Source: Lachnospiraceae bacterium OF09-6
GTDB lineage: Bacteria > Bacillota > Clostridia > Lachnospirales > Lachnospiraceae
Length of the DNA: 64,000 nt
NCBI GenBank assembly: GCA_003435055.1
Contig: QUMM01000018.1
Coordinates: 1-64,000 of the forward strand
Reading direction: 5' to 3'
How positions within the stretch are numbered: position 1 is the first letter of the stretch; every line of letters starts with the position of its first letter. Positions 23,991 through 33,552 of this stretch are shown here, in pieces. The translations under genes and the position numbers were made by a program. The notes below the pieces were generated by a model, which ran no database searches, was not told the DNA's origin, and was given only the letters and a program-made list of their open reading frames with translations.

Positions 23991-26806
23991 CTATTCCACC
24001 GATACCGGATTGAATCTGATATCCATCGCCTTTTCTACCGCCTGGGTTACCTTGGCCATCTGTTCGCCATCCAGATAGAATCCCATGCCGGTCAGTGCTG
24101 CTACAATCCTCATGACCGCATTATTCATCACACGTTCCAGATCCGCTTTCGTGATTCCTGTTCCTCCAGCTTCTCTTACCGCTTCTGCTGCCATCTGCTT
24201 CAGTTTCTTTTCTGGTGCTACCACTTCTCCCTGATGACGGTTATCACCGATCATGGCCAGCTGTGGTGTGTTTGGCTTCACATATCCACCTTCTGCCAGT
24301 TTCGGGATCTGTGGTGCATTCAACGTAGCAAAGTTAAATCCCAGTGTGTTACCGCCTATTCCAGGCACCCACCTCGGAATGCTGATCCGCAGTTTGTTGA
24401 ATGCCTGCAGTACATAATTGATACCGGTTACTACACCTTTTATCAACCCATTAATCAATCCGATTGTTCCATTGATCGGGACTTTGATCAGTTTGATAAT
24501 ATTCTGGAACGCTCCTACCAGTGCATTGCTAATCCTGCTTCCTACAGAAGATGCTGTATCTGCAATCTTGTTCAGTATTCCGGAAATTGTATCATGTATT
24601 CCATCCCAGATCTTCTTTCCAGTCTCGCTGATAGTGGCCCATACTTCTGATATCTTATCCCTGATTGAACCGAACACCGATTCTACAGTGCTTTTTAGAT
24701 TGTTCCACACAGTAGACAATGTGGATGTGATCTTCTCCCATACCACAGATAAGGCATTCGCAATCGCATCATGAACTTTGCTAATGGTATCTTTGATCCC
24801 ACCCCAGATTTCTCCTGCAAACTTCTGGATTCCTTCCCAGATCTTCTTTAACTTGGCTGATATCTTATCCCAGTTCTTATATAGTGCAATGCCGCCTGCA
24901 ATCAGTGCTGTAATAGCTACTATTGCAATTCCTATTGGAGACGTCAGGAAACCAATGGCTGCTCCAAGCCCTGTTATCACTGTATTTGTAATTAAGGCTA
25001 TCACATTCCATGCAGACATTGCTGCTGTAACCACTCCCCATGCAGCTGCAAATGACAATGCAACTGTTGTAACAGACTGTATAATCCCTGGGTTTTCTGC
25101 ACACCAATCCGAAAATGCCTGCAATTTCTGGTTAATATTATCCCATTCTCCAAGGAAGCTGTCTGCCACCCAATTTGCAATTGGCTGTAATACGCTGTCC
25201 CAGAACCACTGGAATAATGGCTGTAATGCAGTAATGATATTGTTGAATGCCTCTATTGCAATCCTTAGTGTGTCCAAAAACCTTGGTACAACCTCATTAG
25301 CAGTCCAGGTTCCAAGAGGCACAAGCACATTCTTCCAGAACCACAGCAGCCCTTCTCCCACATTGGTAGCAAACGGTGTCAGAACCAGCCACAGGTTATG
25401 CAGGCCATTCTGGATCACTTCATAATGAACATTGGACAGACCATCATTCAGGGCATTGACAAACTCAGGTATTCCTTTTCCCAGTACCCATTTTCCCACT
25501 GGCACCAGAAAACTCTGATAGAAGTCTTTCAGTGCATTTGCTGAAAAATTTCCCAGCTTTGCCAGCCCGTCGCTCCATAATCTCTTTAATGCATCTGTTG
25601 CCGGCTGTGCCAGTCTGGTAATGTTCTCGAACATTTTAGTGAACTTGTTGTCCACCTTATCGATCACGTCTTCTCCCTGAGCCAGATTTCCAAAATCTAC
25701 GCTCTGACCAAGCTGCTGTCCGGCTCCGCTTCCAGTCCCTGTATTTCCAGAACTAGTGTCACTTGTGGAAGCGGCCGGTGCATCCAGACGGTTGATCTTA
25801 TCGAATCCCATCAGGGATTTCATTTTCTTTGCAGCTTTCTGTGCCGCATTTCCTGCTTTCTTGGTAGAATTGCTAAGATTATCCGCTGCTCCTGCTGCAC
25901 TGTTTAATCCACTTTCTGCATCTTCTGCGGTATTAGACAAATCTGCAACCGGTGCAGCTATCTGGCTTGATCCACTGGATTTCTGTCCTGTGATCAGCTC
26001 CGTAAAACTTTTAAAGCATTTGCCAGTGTTGCCAGTTTTCCCAGCAGTGTATTGATTGTTTTTATTGCCGGTGTAAACAGATTAATTAAGCCCTGTCCGA
26101 TGGTAGCCATAAATGACTCCATCTGCAGTTTCATGATACGTACCTGATTCGCCCAGCTTCCTGAAGTACGCGCGAAGTCTCCTGTTGCTGCAGATAGCTG
26201 ATCCTGTACAAAGGCATACCGGAGCGCTACCTTTTCCGCCTCTGTCATGGCTGATGTGGTCTTCCCGTAACCATTTGCCAGCGCGTAAGCATCCAACGCC
26301 GTCTGCGTCATGACCACACCAAGATCTTTCAGGCTTTCTGTTTCACCTGTAAATACTGATTTCAGCTTTGTATAAGCTTCATCCTGGCTCAAATTATAGA
26401 AAGATGCTACGTCACCAGCCAGACCGGTTAGGGTAGAACCCATATCATAGGCTTCTTTTTCCGTAAATCCAAACGCTTTTGCCATGGCGCCAAACGTACC
26501 AGTGTACTGCTTGGCCATGGTTTCTGAAAGTCCAAAGCTCTGTGCTGCTGACTGGGCGAATTTATCAACCTGAGCCGTCATGTGCGGGAAGGTCACATCT
26601 ACAACGTTCTGTACTTCCGCAAGATCTGAGCCAAGTTCCAGGCACTTGGTGCCGAAATCTTTTATACTTTTTACTGCAAAAGCACCTGCCAGAATTTTCC
26701 CTGTCTTTTTTGCAATTCTGGTTATGCCCTCCATCTGGGCCTTGAATAAACTATGATTCACTACCAGGTCAAGACCAATCTGGCCTACTGATGTTGTATC
26801 ATCCAT
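23991..26806 (-). CDS. Tail tape-measure protein, apparent frameshift
   Basis: Two frames together give about 938 residues. The N-terminal part (26806 to about 26010) has the typical tape-measure start (VGQIGLDLVVNHSLFKAQM..., FGLSETMAKQYTGTFGAMAKAFGF). The second part (to 23991) has long Ala/Trp-rich helices and hydrophobic segments (LITNTVITGLGAAIGFLTSPIGIAIVAITALIAGG), then repeated coiled-coil-like units. One base is missing in a T/A run near 26013-26018: adding a T gives ANAFKSFTELITGQK across the join. The protein sets tail length and may help DNA entry. Start at 26806 is preceded by AGGTGG. Confidence 0.87.
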
Positions 26807-26848
26807 ATATACCACCTGCCTCTGTCACGAGGACATCGGCACATGGCA

Positions 26849-26989
26849 CTACTTGTCCTGGTTTATTCTTATCTCAAATTCTTTTCTGCAGTGTCTCGCT
26901 TGACACTTTAAAAATACACCCCGGCACTTTGCATCCGGAGTGTACTGTACTTTCTGTTCATGCCCGCAATATGGACACTTTACTTTCAC
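26849..26989 (-). CDS. Small zinc-ribbon protein
   Basis: About 46 residues: KCPYCGHEQKV, then CRGVFLKCQARHCRKEFEIRI. Two Cys pairs indicate a zinc ribbon like those of Com-type phage proteins. The start is unclear: the frame has GTG at 26989, and the GGAGG site at 27008-27012 lies nearer a possible ATT at 26998. Located between tail chaperone and tape measure; function unknown. Confidence 0.6.
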   Translation of the reverse strand: MKVKCPYCGHEQKVQYTPDAKCRGVFLKCQARHCRKEFEIRINQDK

Positions 26990-27000
26990 TTTTTCAATCT

Positions 27001-27408
27001 CTATTCGCCTCCCATTCCTGCCATCCTCATGAAGGCTGCCTTGATCCCGGCCAGATCTGCTTCCATTGCAGTTCGGTCTGTCATCTTTTCCAGTATTCTG
27101 GTCCGCTTTCTTTTCCACTCATTACGGATTCTGTGCTGTTCTTGGGTAAAGTTCTTCAGGATGTCCTCATCCTCTTCTGCACGTATGGATACGATTCTCC
27201 CCAGTGCTGTGTCCGGGCCAATGCCTACCAGAAGATCCCGGAATTCATCCCACTTCATACCTGTCGGAAGTTCCCTGGATAAACGAATCCCGTACTGTGA
27301 CTGAAAAGATGATACGATAAGTCCAAAATCATCTATCAGATCATAGTACGGGTCACCACTCTCCCTCTTCGCCTTCTCCCATAACCAGCTCCATTGCTTT
27401 CTGAACAA
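27001..27408 (-). CDS. Tail assembly chaperone, second frame (Gp15-like)
   Basis: 135-residue frame. The conserved part begins DPYYDLIDDFGLIVSSFQSQYGIRL and continues with MKWDEFRDLLVGIGPDTALGRIVSIR and FTQEQHRIRNEW, the pattern of Gp15-type chaperone extensions. It overlaps the first chaperone frame by about 55 bases, which is usual for the G/GT pair where ribosomal slippage joins the two. The relative frames here would need a +1 or -2 slip. The Met at 27408 may not be a real start. Confidence 0.72.
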   Translation of the reverse strand: MFRKQWSWLWEKAKRESGDPYYDLIDDFGLIVSSFQSQYGIRLSRELPTGMKWDEFRDLLVGIGPDTALGRIVSIRAEEDEDILKNFTQEQHRIRNEWKRKRTRILEKMTDRTAMEADLAGIKAAFMRMAGMGGE

Positions 27409-27660
27409 TCGTCATAAGTGACTTTGCCGATAATTTCTTTCCTTTATATTCTAAGCTACAAATCTTTTCCATATCTTCCGGTGAAAAGATTAGGTTCAAT
27501 GCCTCGCCTACTGCCTGCATTTCTGAGTTGTTTGCAAAACTCCCATCAAGCGGAGCATAGTCTCAGCATCCCCCTTTACTTCTACTTCAATATCTTTGAT
27601 TTTCAACACTGGATTCTCTGAAAAATCCAGTTTGTCTGTAATGTCAATCTTCTTTGCCAT
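27353..27660 (-). CDS. Tail assembly chaperone, first frame, apparent frameshift
   Basis: 102 residues if one base is added. Starts MAKKIDITDKLDFSENPVL, breaks near 27548 in a G run (ATGGGAG; ATGGGGAG restores LMGSFANNSEM), then runs LNLIFSPEDMEKICSLEYKGKKLSAKSLM...GEGEEGEW to a stop at 27353-27355. The length with the added base is an exact multiple of three. Position between major tail protein and Gp15-like frame supports the chaperone call. Confidence 0.72.
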
Positions 27661-27678
27661 CTTTATCTTCCTCTCTGA

Positions 27679-28113
27679 CTATAATGCCGGTGTAATGGTC
27701 GGCTTGCCGTTGCTGATCACATCAAATTCCAATGCGCCTACATTGGTGGAATCACCGCCTCCACAGTTTTTCACATCGTACACGGCATTTTCCCATGAAA
27801 TAGCCGTACCGTCTGGCATCTCCCACTCGAAATAGCCTTCCGCATCTCTGCCGTTGCTCCAGGTCTTACCAGCTACAAAATCATTTCCGGTATCTCCAAT
27901 ATTTCTTTTTCCGTTCAGAGTAATGGTAACCGCTTTTGCCGTCATCAATGCCCGCTGCCATCCTTCCTGATCCATTGGTGTCCAGGTCTCTACACCATTG
28001 GAAAAGGAAATGCTGAACGTTTCCATATCGGCAATTACTGTAGCGCCATCCTTTTTCGCTCCGGACTTGAATTTATTATCAAGTACCGGAAATACGCCTG
28101 TTTTTCCTGCCAT
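27679..28113 (-). CDS. Major tail tube protein
   Basis: About 144 residues from the Met at 28113 (MAGKTGVFPVLDNKF). Beta-rich with METFSISFSNGVETWTPMDQEGW and VTITLNGKRN, the pattern of phage tail tube proteins of Lachnospiraceae siphophages. Precedes the chaperone pair and follows the tail terminator, the usual order. An upstream in-frame Met (28137) lies within the preceding gene and has no ribosome site. Confidence 0.82.
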   Translation of the reverse strand: MAGKTGVFPVLDNKFKSGAKKDGATVIADMETFSISFSNGVETWTPMDQEGWQRALMTAKAVTITLNGKRNIGDTGNDFVAGKTWSNGRDAEGYFEWEMPDGTAISWENAVYDVKNCGGGDSTNVGALEFDVISNGKPTITPAL

Positions 28114-28114
28114 C

Positions 28115-28516
28115 TTATTCGCTTCCTTTCTTCTCAAATATTACTGCCGCCTCTATCACGCTTTCCCAGATTCCATCGTCATCTGTTCCGATATCCTGCG
28201 GTTCATACATCGGCATGAAGAACTTGATCTTCTCTTCATTTACCTCTGCATCCCGCACTTCCCGGATCTTTTCAAACAATTCTGATGCGGCCTTTTCCGT
28301 ATCACTGTTTCTTTTGTTCCAGTGAATCAGTATGGTGATATGTTTGAGGCCATACTTTTCGTACTGTGCCCCGCCTAATGCTGCATGCCCCGCATACTGA
28401 TGTTTGCTGTTGTATACCCCTATGGCTTTTTCCATCTTCCCGGGCATTTTTCCATAGTACACATGCTCTGCCATATTCCAGGATGCAATCACATCCCGCA
28501 CATCTGCTAAAGTCAT
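28115..28516 (-). CDS. Tail terminator/minor capsid protein
   Basis: 133 residues from the Met at 28516 (MTLADVRDVIASWNMAEH). Contains HITILIHWNKRNSDTEKAASELFEKI, typical of small head-tail closure proteins that cap the tail tube. Starts by overlapping the previous gene stop (ATGA-like junction at 28513-28516). Confidence 0.72.
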   Translation of the reverse strand: MTLADVRDVIASWNMAEHVYYGKMPGKMEKAIGVYNSKHQYAGHAALGGAQYEKYGLKHITILIHWNKRNSDTEKAASELFEKIREVRDAEVNEEKIKFFMPMYEPQDIGTDDDGIWESVIEAAVIFEKKGSE

Positions 28517-28897
28517 ACTCCTGTCAGCCTCCTGTAAATTTCTTTGTAGGCATTGATGCAGAAATCTGCATGCTTGCCTCCGGCCAGCCAGTCTGTGTAC
28601 CATTTTCCTCTCGCATGTGGGTTCTCATCCGTCTGGAAATGATATTCTGGATGGAAGTACATCCGTCTGGCATATGGGGTACTGGACACGATCGATACTT
28701 TTCCTCGTTTGTCTTTCCGATGCATCTACAAATGTGCTTTCATTCTGAAGATTACCGGTATCCCTCGGAAATACCTGTGCCTGTACCACTTCGGTGTGCA
28801 ACGCCTCCGCTGTTTGCTCCAGCGCAATTACCTGGGATTCTTCCAGTCTTCTGATTCTTGGAAGATTCAGTTTTATTGTAGAGCTTACATTGATCAT
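28513..28897 (-). CDS. Minor capsid protein (Minor_capsid_2 type), apparent frameshift
   Basis: Two frames form one protein of about 127 residues: INVSSTIKLNLPRIRRLEESQVIALEQTAEAL...NLQNESTFVDAS, then KVSIVSSTPYARRMYFHPEYHF...NAYKEIYRRLTGV. Here an extra base (or loss of two) is needed, near 28715-28725; removing one A in GGAAAGAC fits. This is the only clear insertion-type error among the broken genes. Head-tail joining is the expected role. Confidence 0.72.
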
Positions 28898-29231
28898 ATC
28901 AGCAGCACCTCCGTGTAATTCACTGTGCCATCCGCATTCCTGGCTTTTCTGGCTTCCAGGATCCGTCTCTGCACGCCAAAGACTGTTGCGCTTCCGCCGG
29001 AGATCACCGGCAGCTCCGGGCAGATATCTCCCGGAAATAATGCCGTTCCTGTGATCTGTACCAGTTTCTTTTCTGTTGTCAGGACTGTTTTTGCCTTATC
29101 CTGGTAGTTGCATTTTCCGAAATATATGACCGGATCCAGCGGATCTCCCCGCTCGTCCAGTCCCTCACGGTCCATCTGCAAGCTGATATTCGTCTTGCAG
29201 AGACGTTTTGGTATTAAGCATGGATATTCAT
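28894..29231 (-). CDS. Minor capsid protein (Minor_capsid_1 type), apparent frameshift near start
   Basis: About 112 residues: RLCKTNISLQMDREGLDERGD, GKCNYQDKAKTVLTTEKKLVQITGTALFPGDI, then FGVQRRILEARKARN. The only good start, ATG at 29231 after GGGGTGAG, is out of frame by one base with the body; adding one base near 29219 gives MNIHALIPKRL. Head-completion protein by family and position. Confidence 0.7.
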
Positions 29232-29235
29232 AGTC

Positions 29236-29622
29236 TCACCCCATTAAACGGCAACACAGCCCTGTCTGGGACAGCAGAGCGTACACATCCCGCTTCATTG
29301 CTACCCCTTTATCGGCAAATACATTCCAGCTGCTGCCAAACTGCGCTGACACACCATTGATACTGTATGAGGACAGGATCATGTTGATCTCGTCCTCATT
29401 CTCATACTCAAATTGTGCCTGCTGACAGGTAACTTCCTGCAGAACCTCCTGCTGCCATGGTGTCAGTCTCTCTTTTCCACCGCCTACCAGCCGGTTATAG
29501 GTCAGAGAATCAATATGTCTGGATGCCGTTTTCAATCTCTGCCGGATCTCATCTTCATCCAGTTCTATACTTGGATACATTTTCTGAAACGTTCCCACTG
29601 ATGCATAAGGTACATAGGCCAT
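29236..29622 (-). CDS. Head-tail connector protein (gp6-like adaptor)
   Basis: 128 residues: YVPYASVGTFQKMYPSIELDEDEIRQRLKTASRHIDSLTYNRL then WQQEVLQEVTCQQAQFEYE. This helix-rich pattern is the phage adaptor family that docks under the portal. Lies after the capsid and a 67-residue gene. Confidence 0.75.
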   Translation of the reverse strand: MAYVPYASVGTFQKMYPSIELDEDEIRQRLKTASRHIDSLTYNRLVGGGKERLTPWQQEVLQEVTCQQAQFEYENEDEINMILSSYSINGVSAQFGSSWNVFADKGVAMKRDVYALLSQTGLCCRLMG

Positions 29623-29631
29623 ATAACCACC

Positions 29632-29835
29632 TCACGCTTCCATGAGTACAGGTTCTGCTACGTCTGCCTCTTCCTTTTTACCCTGTTTTCCTTTTTTTGG
29701 TGTTTTCTCCAACTCATATCCATGTTCTTTGAACCATTCAATGAGATGTGGGTCTTCTGTTTCCCCTACACCATTGCAGAATGGAACAGAAGCGGATACA
29801 CCTGTGTAGTTTTTATTTGGACTATAGATCTTCAT
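29632..29835 (-). CDS. Small phage head-region protein
   Basis: 67 residues: KIYSPNKNYTGVSASVPFCNGVGETEDPHLIEWFKEHGYEL, then a Lys-rich tail. Such proteins follow the major capsid gene in many related phages and contain a segment resembling the linker of head fibre proteins. No function known. Confidence 0.65.
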   Translation of the reverse strand: MKIYSPNKNYTGVSASVPFCNGVGETEDPHLIEWFKEHGYELEKTPKKGKQGKKEEADVAEPVLMEA

Positions 29836-29844
29836 GTCTGCCTC

Positions 29845-30798
29845 CTACTTTACCTTGATTTTTCTGAACACGCCTGCTGCCTTGGATGCTTTCAGGGCAA
29901 TCGCCGCATTCATTTCTACTTCGCCTTTCTTTACTGCTCCGGTTGTAGAATAATCTGGAAGCCATGTCTGTACCGGGGATACTCCTGCAAAAGATACCGC
30001 ATGAAGTCCATCCACGGCCAGACGTGCCACATACAGGGACGTAGTGCCATCTACAGCAATTGGGACAACTTCGTCATTTGTTCCAGGCTTTGTCTTCATA
30101 TCCACAAATGGGATTCCCGCATAACTTTCTACCTGATTTCCCCAGCTGTCCAGTGTTGTCTGATACATACTGGCACGTCTTGCGCATGCTCGCAGCTTAG
30201 AAATCAGTTTGTTATTCCCGGCAATAAAGGATGGCTTGCCATCCAGACCACCAAGGAACTCATCCAACATATCCAGAAAATACTGATAGTTTGCAGTAAC
30301 CAGTTCTGATGTGGACAGATCAATTGCGCTCTCTGTATTGTACTCAGTAGAGCTTCCTGTCAGTGCTTTGTCGATACCATCGAAGCACTTTGAATCTGTG
30401 GCACTGTCACCATTGATGAAAGTATCGTTAAACAGTGCCTGTGCTGCTTTGATCTTCTGGGACTGCTGCAGTTCCACCTCACTGACAATACCGCCCATAT
30501 TTGCAATGACACGGTCGATCTCATAAGCGCCACCAAATACTTTGATCTCTACTGTGTGAGATTCCTTTGTTACTTCCTGTGGCGTGTATTCCTTGTTAAT
30601 CTCACGGAACTGTGCAGTCGGCTGTGTTTTCAGTCTGGTATAAGTATAAGCCGGTGTTGCACCGCCTCCTGTCGGGGATACCGCATCATCAAACGGAATA
30701 TGTTCCAGAATATAATTGGACTTCTGGAATTCATCAATGACTCCCATCTGCAGGTCATCCTGCACGTTTTTCTTTGCTTCCTCTAATGTAATCGCCAT
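29845..30798 (-). CDS. Major capsid protein, HK97 fold
   Basis: 317 residues. N-terminus DLQMGVIDEFQKSNYILEHIPFDDAVSPTGG, middle with VFGGAYEIDRVIANMGG and ALFNDTFINGDSATDSKCFDGIDKAL, C-terminal domain GIPFVDMKTKPGTNDEVVPIAV...GEVEMNAAIALKASKAAGVFRKIKV. The order of scaffold then capsid supports the call. It forms the icosahedral head. Confidence 0.88.
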   Translation of the reverse strand: MAITLEEAKKNVQDDLQMGVIDEFQKSNYILEHIPFDDAVSPTGGGATPAYTYTRLKTQPTAQFREINKEYTPQEVTKESHTVEIKVFGGAYEIDRVIANMGGIVSEVELQQSQKIKAAQALFNDTFINGDSATDSKCFDGIDKALTGSSTEYNTESAIDLSTSELVTANYQYFLDMLDEFLGGLDGKPSFIAGNNKLISKLRACARRASMYQTTLDSWGNQVESYAGIPFVDMKTKPGTNDEVVPIAVDGTTSLYVARLAVDGLHAVSFAGVSPVQTWLPDYSTTGAVKKGEVEMNAAIALKASKAAGVFRKIKVK

Positions 30799-30800
30799 TC

Positions 30801-31397
30801 TTATTCACCTTTCCCTTCTGTACCAAAATTCAGTCTTGCGGCAATTGCTTCTTTCATGGTTACCTGTTTTTCTCCCTCTCCTCCCTGGTTCTCTTTTGGC
30901 CCCATAGGGAAGAATCCTCTTTTCGCACCTGGTTTCTGTTCCTGTTTAAAGAGGAATGGTTTGCTTTCTTTCAGTGTTTTTACCTGCTCATCCAGACCGG
31001 TTACTTTTCCGTCCTCTCCAAGAATCAGCTTACTACGGTCTACCAGACCTGCCACCAGATCACTGTCCTGAGCTGATGTGGAAATAGCTACCTTAATGGC
31101 ATTGGTCAGCTTCAGGTCTTTCATTTCCTGCTGGTGTTCCTGATCTTTCTGCCTGTTCTGCTCCTGAAGATCTGCGATCTGCTGTTTCAGTGTCTCATTA
31201 TCCCCTGCTGCCGTCTTCAACGTCTCAAGCTGAGTCTTGTAATCATTTACGGTTGTCTCAAGCTGTTTGCGTTCCTGTTCCTTTGCATCAAAGGCATCTT
31301 TATCCACATAGCCTTTCAGTTCTTTTGCAGATTCATCTGCCGCCTTCTGTGCCAGTGATTTCTCAATACCCAGTGCTTCAAACTGTTCCTGTGTCAT
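30801..31397 (-). CDS. Phage scaffolding protein (GP20 family)
   Basis: 198 residues, almost entirely helical and coiled-coil (residues 20-110: KEQERKQLETTVNDYKTQLETLKTA...QEQNRQKDQEHQQEMKDL) with the conserved AIKVAISTSAQDSDLVAGLVDRSKL. Scaffold proteins guide capsid assembly and leave the head before DNA packaging. Immediately upstream of the capsid gene (2-bp gap). Confidence 0.87.
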   Translation of the reverse strand: MTQEQFEALGIEKSLAQKAADESAKELKGYVDKDAFDAKEQERKQLETTVNDYKTQLETLKTAAGDNETLKQQIADLQEQNRQKDQEHQQEMKDLKLTNAIKVAISTSAQDSDLVAGLVDRSKLILGEDGKVTGLDEQVKTLKESKPFLFKQEQKPGAKRGFFPMGPKENQGGEGEKQVTMKEAIAARLNFGTEGKGE

Positions 31398-31440
31398 GTT
31401 CTACTGCTCCTTTCTGATAGTTTACGTCATTTCCGGACAT

Positions 31441-31470
31441 AAGAAAAAGACGCTTCACCCTGCGTCTCAA
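31441..31470 (-). terminator. Terminator ahead of the scaffold gene
   Basis: AGACGC/GCGTCT hairpin (31448-31453 with 31462-31467) followed by TTTTTCTT on the minus strand. It may partly insulate head genes from the packaging operon. Confidence 0.65.
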
Positions 31471-31495
31471 AGGGAGATACCGGATCACCGCCTCT

Positions 31496-31657
31496 CTACT
31501 GCTCTGTCTTCTTTTCCTTGGTTTCTACGATCTCAACCGCTTTCATCTTTGCCAGATACTCTGCTCTTTCCTTGTTGGTCTCAAATGTTTCCCCTACCTG
31601 TCTGAGTTTCAGATCTGCCTCTTTATCCTTGAAATCATGAATCACTTTTACCTTCAT
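31496..31657 (-). CDS. Small phage protein, unknown function
   Basis: 53 residues from the Met at 31657 (MKVKVIHDFKDKEADLKLRQ), which follows GAAGGAGGTG. Contains VGETFETNKERAEYLAKM, a short module common in small phage head-region proteins. The longer frame (31681) begins before the ribosome site. Confidence 0.65.
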   Translation of the reverse strand: MKVKVIHDFKDKEADLKLRQVGETFETNKERAEYLAKMKAVEIVETKEKKTEQ

Positions 31658-31705
31658 TCTGTTCACCTCCTTCCCTTGCACCGGTGCAATATTCTAAAAA
31701 AGGGT

Positions 31706-31741
31706 ACAAAAATACCACCTGCCATTTTCTGACTGGTGGTA
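31706..31741 (-). terminator. Terminator between small packaging-region genes
   Basis: TACCACC/GGTGGTA (31713-31719 with 31735-31741) followed by TTTTTGTACCC on the minus strand. Confidence 0.65.
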
Positions 31742-31742
31742 C

Positions 31743-31940
31743 CTAAATGAATTCTACTGTTTTCCCGGCAAAATCACCCTTTGCTTCTATCGCAATACTT
31801 CCCGGAAGGTCATATACAGGAACGATATCATATTCTTTTCCATCTATCCGATATTTTTTATACGGTTTCATCGGCAATCCCTGATCTATTTCAAGTACCA
31901 TATACTTTCCAACAGACCATTGACTTATGATCTTTCTCAT
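31743..31940 (-). CDS. Small phage protein, unknown function
   Basis: 65 residues: YMVLEIDQGLPMKPYKKYRIDGKEYDIVPVYDLPGSIAIEAKG. Predicted small beta barrel. Its ATG overlaps the stop of the 50-residue gene upstream, so the two are probably coupled. Ends at a terminator. Confidence 0.65.
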   Translation of the reverse strand: MRKIISQWSVGKYMVLEIDQGLPMKPYKKYRIDGKEYDIVPVYDLPGSIAIEAKGDFAGKTVEFI

Positions 31941-32089
31941 ACTCTACCCCTAATTTCATCTTTTTTCACAAAAATTGTGTCCCAGTCTTTCGGGGAACTT
32001 CCTACATCAATCATGCAGCCATCATTAAAAATCTCTACGATAACGCCTGTTCTTCCATCTTTTAACTCTACTGTATCGTATTGTTTCAT
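31937..32089 (-). CDS. Small DUF4926-like phage protein
   Basis: 50 residues from the ATG at 32089 after AGGAGGGG. KQYDTVELKDGRTGVIVEIFNDGCMIDVG resembles the small SH3-like DUF4926 fold. Overlaps the MuF gene by 4 bp upstream and the next gene by 4 bp downstream. Function unknown. Confidence 0.65.
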   Translation of the reverse strand: MKQYDTVELKDGRTGVIVEIFNDGCMIDVGSSPKDWDTIFVKKDEIRGRV

Positions 32090-33552
32090 TTCCCCTCCTT
32101 CTCTGTCACATAAACAGATACCAATCTTGGTTCTGATAACTCATTCTCTTTAATCCATGCTGTTAAAACATTTGCTGCTTTTCCATTTGGACCAGTAATC
32201 TTCATTATCTGCTCATACTGTTTTCCATATTTTCCCTCACCCTTAAGGACAAGATCCTTTTCATCAAACAGCTCTAGTATCTTCTCTCGAAGTTCTTCAC
32301 TGTTCTCTTGTGTGTATCCAAGAGCTGCCTTGAATGCCTTAGCTTTTTCTTTTCCCACTGGGTGGTCAGGATTCAATGCATAACCAACCAGTTTCTCTTT
32401 CGGTACATTTGCAAATGTCTGCAAATTCATCTTCATTATATCATGACCTGCTTTATTTGCAACGCTTTCCCACGCTTTTTGTTTGACTACGTATTTCTGT
32501 TTATTCTCCGGATCCAGAGAATATTCTGCCATTCTTTCGTACTTCTTTTCCTGGCGTCTGGCATATTGTTCTCTGTTTTCTTCTCTCTGCCTGTCTACCA
32601 GTTCCTGCAATTCTTCTCTCGTGTAGACACGGCCAGATTTTGCCTGGGCTGAAGCTGTGTTGATGTCTTCAAAGTATGTAGTATGTGCATCACGGCATCT
32701 TGGATGATAAAGCCCGGCTTCTACTGCTTTGCTCATCAGCGGGTATTTCACACCTGTCAGACGTGAGATTCCGTCTTTCGGTCCACCGCTCCACACATCA
32801 TCCATCAGTACTTTTCCTACGAATGGCAGGCACAACGGGCACGGATTCCCACGTTTATTCATAATGACCGTGGCTATGCCCCATTCCTGACGTTTCTCGC
32901 CTTCTCCCTGAAGATAGGCCCTTTTGCTGGCTGTTCTTATGGCCATATCTGCATAATCCGCCAGTGTGTGTCTGGCTCCATTGGCATATTCTACACAGTT
33001 CAGCCCTGCTGCCAGAAAGTCTCTGGTAGCCATATCCACAGCCTTCTCATAGGTTCCTGCTCCGGTATTGGCATACACCTGTGCATTAAAGATGATCTTC
33101 CGGTACTGGTCATTGGCCATACGGAGCACTGCCGTTTCCGCTTTCTCCATATCATTCGTAGTAGCTTTTATCAGTGCATCCAGTTTCCGTTTATTCAACT
33201 TGAAGAATTCTCCTGTTCCTCCCGGATCCACCTTTCTGGCCGGGAATCCACGCTTGATCTCCTGCAGGATCTTAATCTCCTGATCCATATTTCCCTGATC
33301 CTTCGCCGCCCGGATCATTTCTTCGATCTGGCCATTGATATCTTTGAACTGCTTTCCATATTTGGCAGCATTCTTTTTCTTGTACCGTTCAAGCGCTTTC
33401 AGCTGCTCGGTCTGCCACATGGACCACCGTTTCTTTTCGTCTTCTTCCTCGTCCTGATGGCGATCCATGTTCCGCATCATAGAGGCAATCAGTTCATTTT
33501 CTATAGCTTCAAACGCCAGACCAATATCATATTCATCATTGATCTTTGCCAT
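32086..33552 (-). CDS. Phage minor head (MuF) protein with C-terminal DUF6883-like domain
   Basis: 488 residues. Residues about 100-330 match the minor capsid protein 2/MuF family: ATRDFLAAGLNCVEYANGARHTLADYADMAIRTASKRAYLQ, NPCPLCLPFVGKVL and YHPRCRDAHTTYF. The last 110 residues are separate: LVGYALNPDHPVGKEKAKAF, ALGYTQENSEELREKIL, YEQIMKITGPNGKAANVLTAWI and PRLVSVYV. This matches my memory of DUF6883, a domain often found at the end of polymorphic-toxin-like proteins. MuF proteins ride in the capsid, so a C-terminal effector could be delivered or held with the head. Starts just inside the 78-residue gene. Confidence 0.78.
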   Translation of the reverse strand: MAKINDEYDIGLAFEAIENELIASMMRNMDRHQDEEEDEKKRWSMWQTEQLKALERYKKKNAAKYGKQFKDINGQIEEMIRAAKDQGNMDQEIKILQEIKRGFPARKVDPGGTGEFFKLNKRKLDALIKATTNDMEKAETAVLRMANDQYRKIIFNAQVYANTGAGTYEKAVDMATRDFLAAGLNCVEYANGARHTLADYADMAIRTASKRAYLQGEGEKRQEWGIATVIMNKRGNPCPLCLPFVGKVLMDDVWSGGPKDGISRLTGVKYPLMSKAVEAGLYHPRCRDAHTTYFEDINTASAQAKSGRVYTREELQELVDRQREENREQYARRQEKKYERMAEYSLDPENKQKYVVKQKAWESVANKAGHDIMKMNLQTFANVPKEKLVGYALNPDHPVGKEKAKAFKAALGYTQENSEELREKILELFDEKDLVLKGEGKYGKQYEQIMKITGPNGKAANVLTAWIKENELSEPRLVSVYVTEKEGK

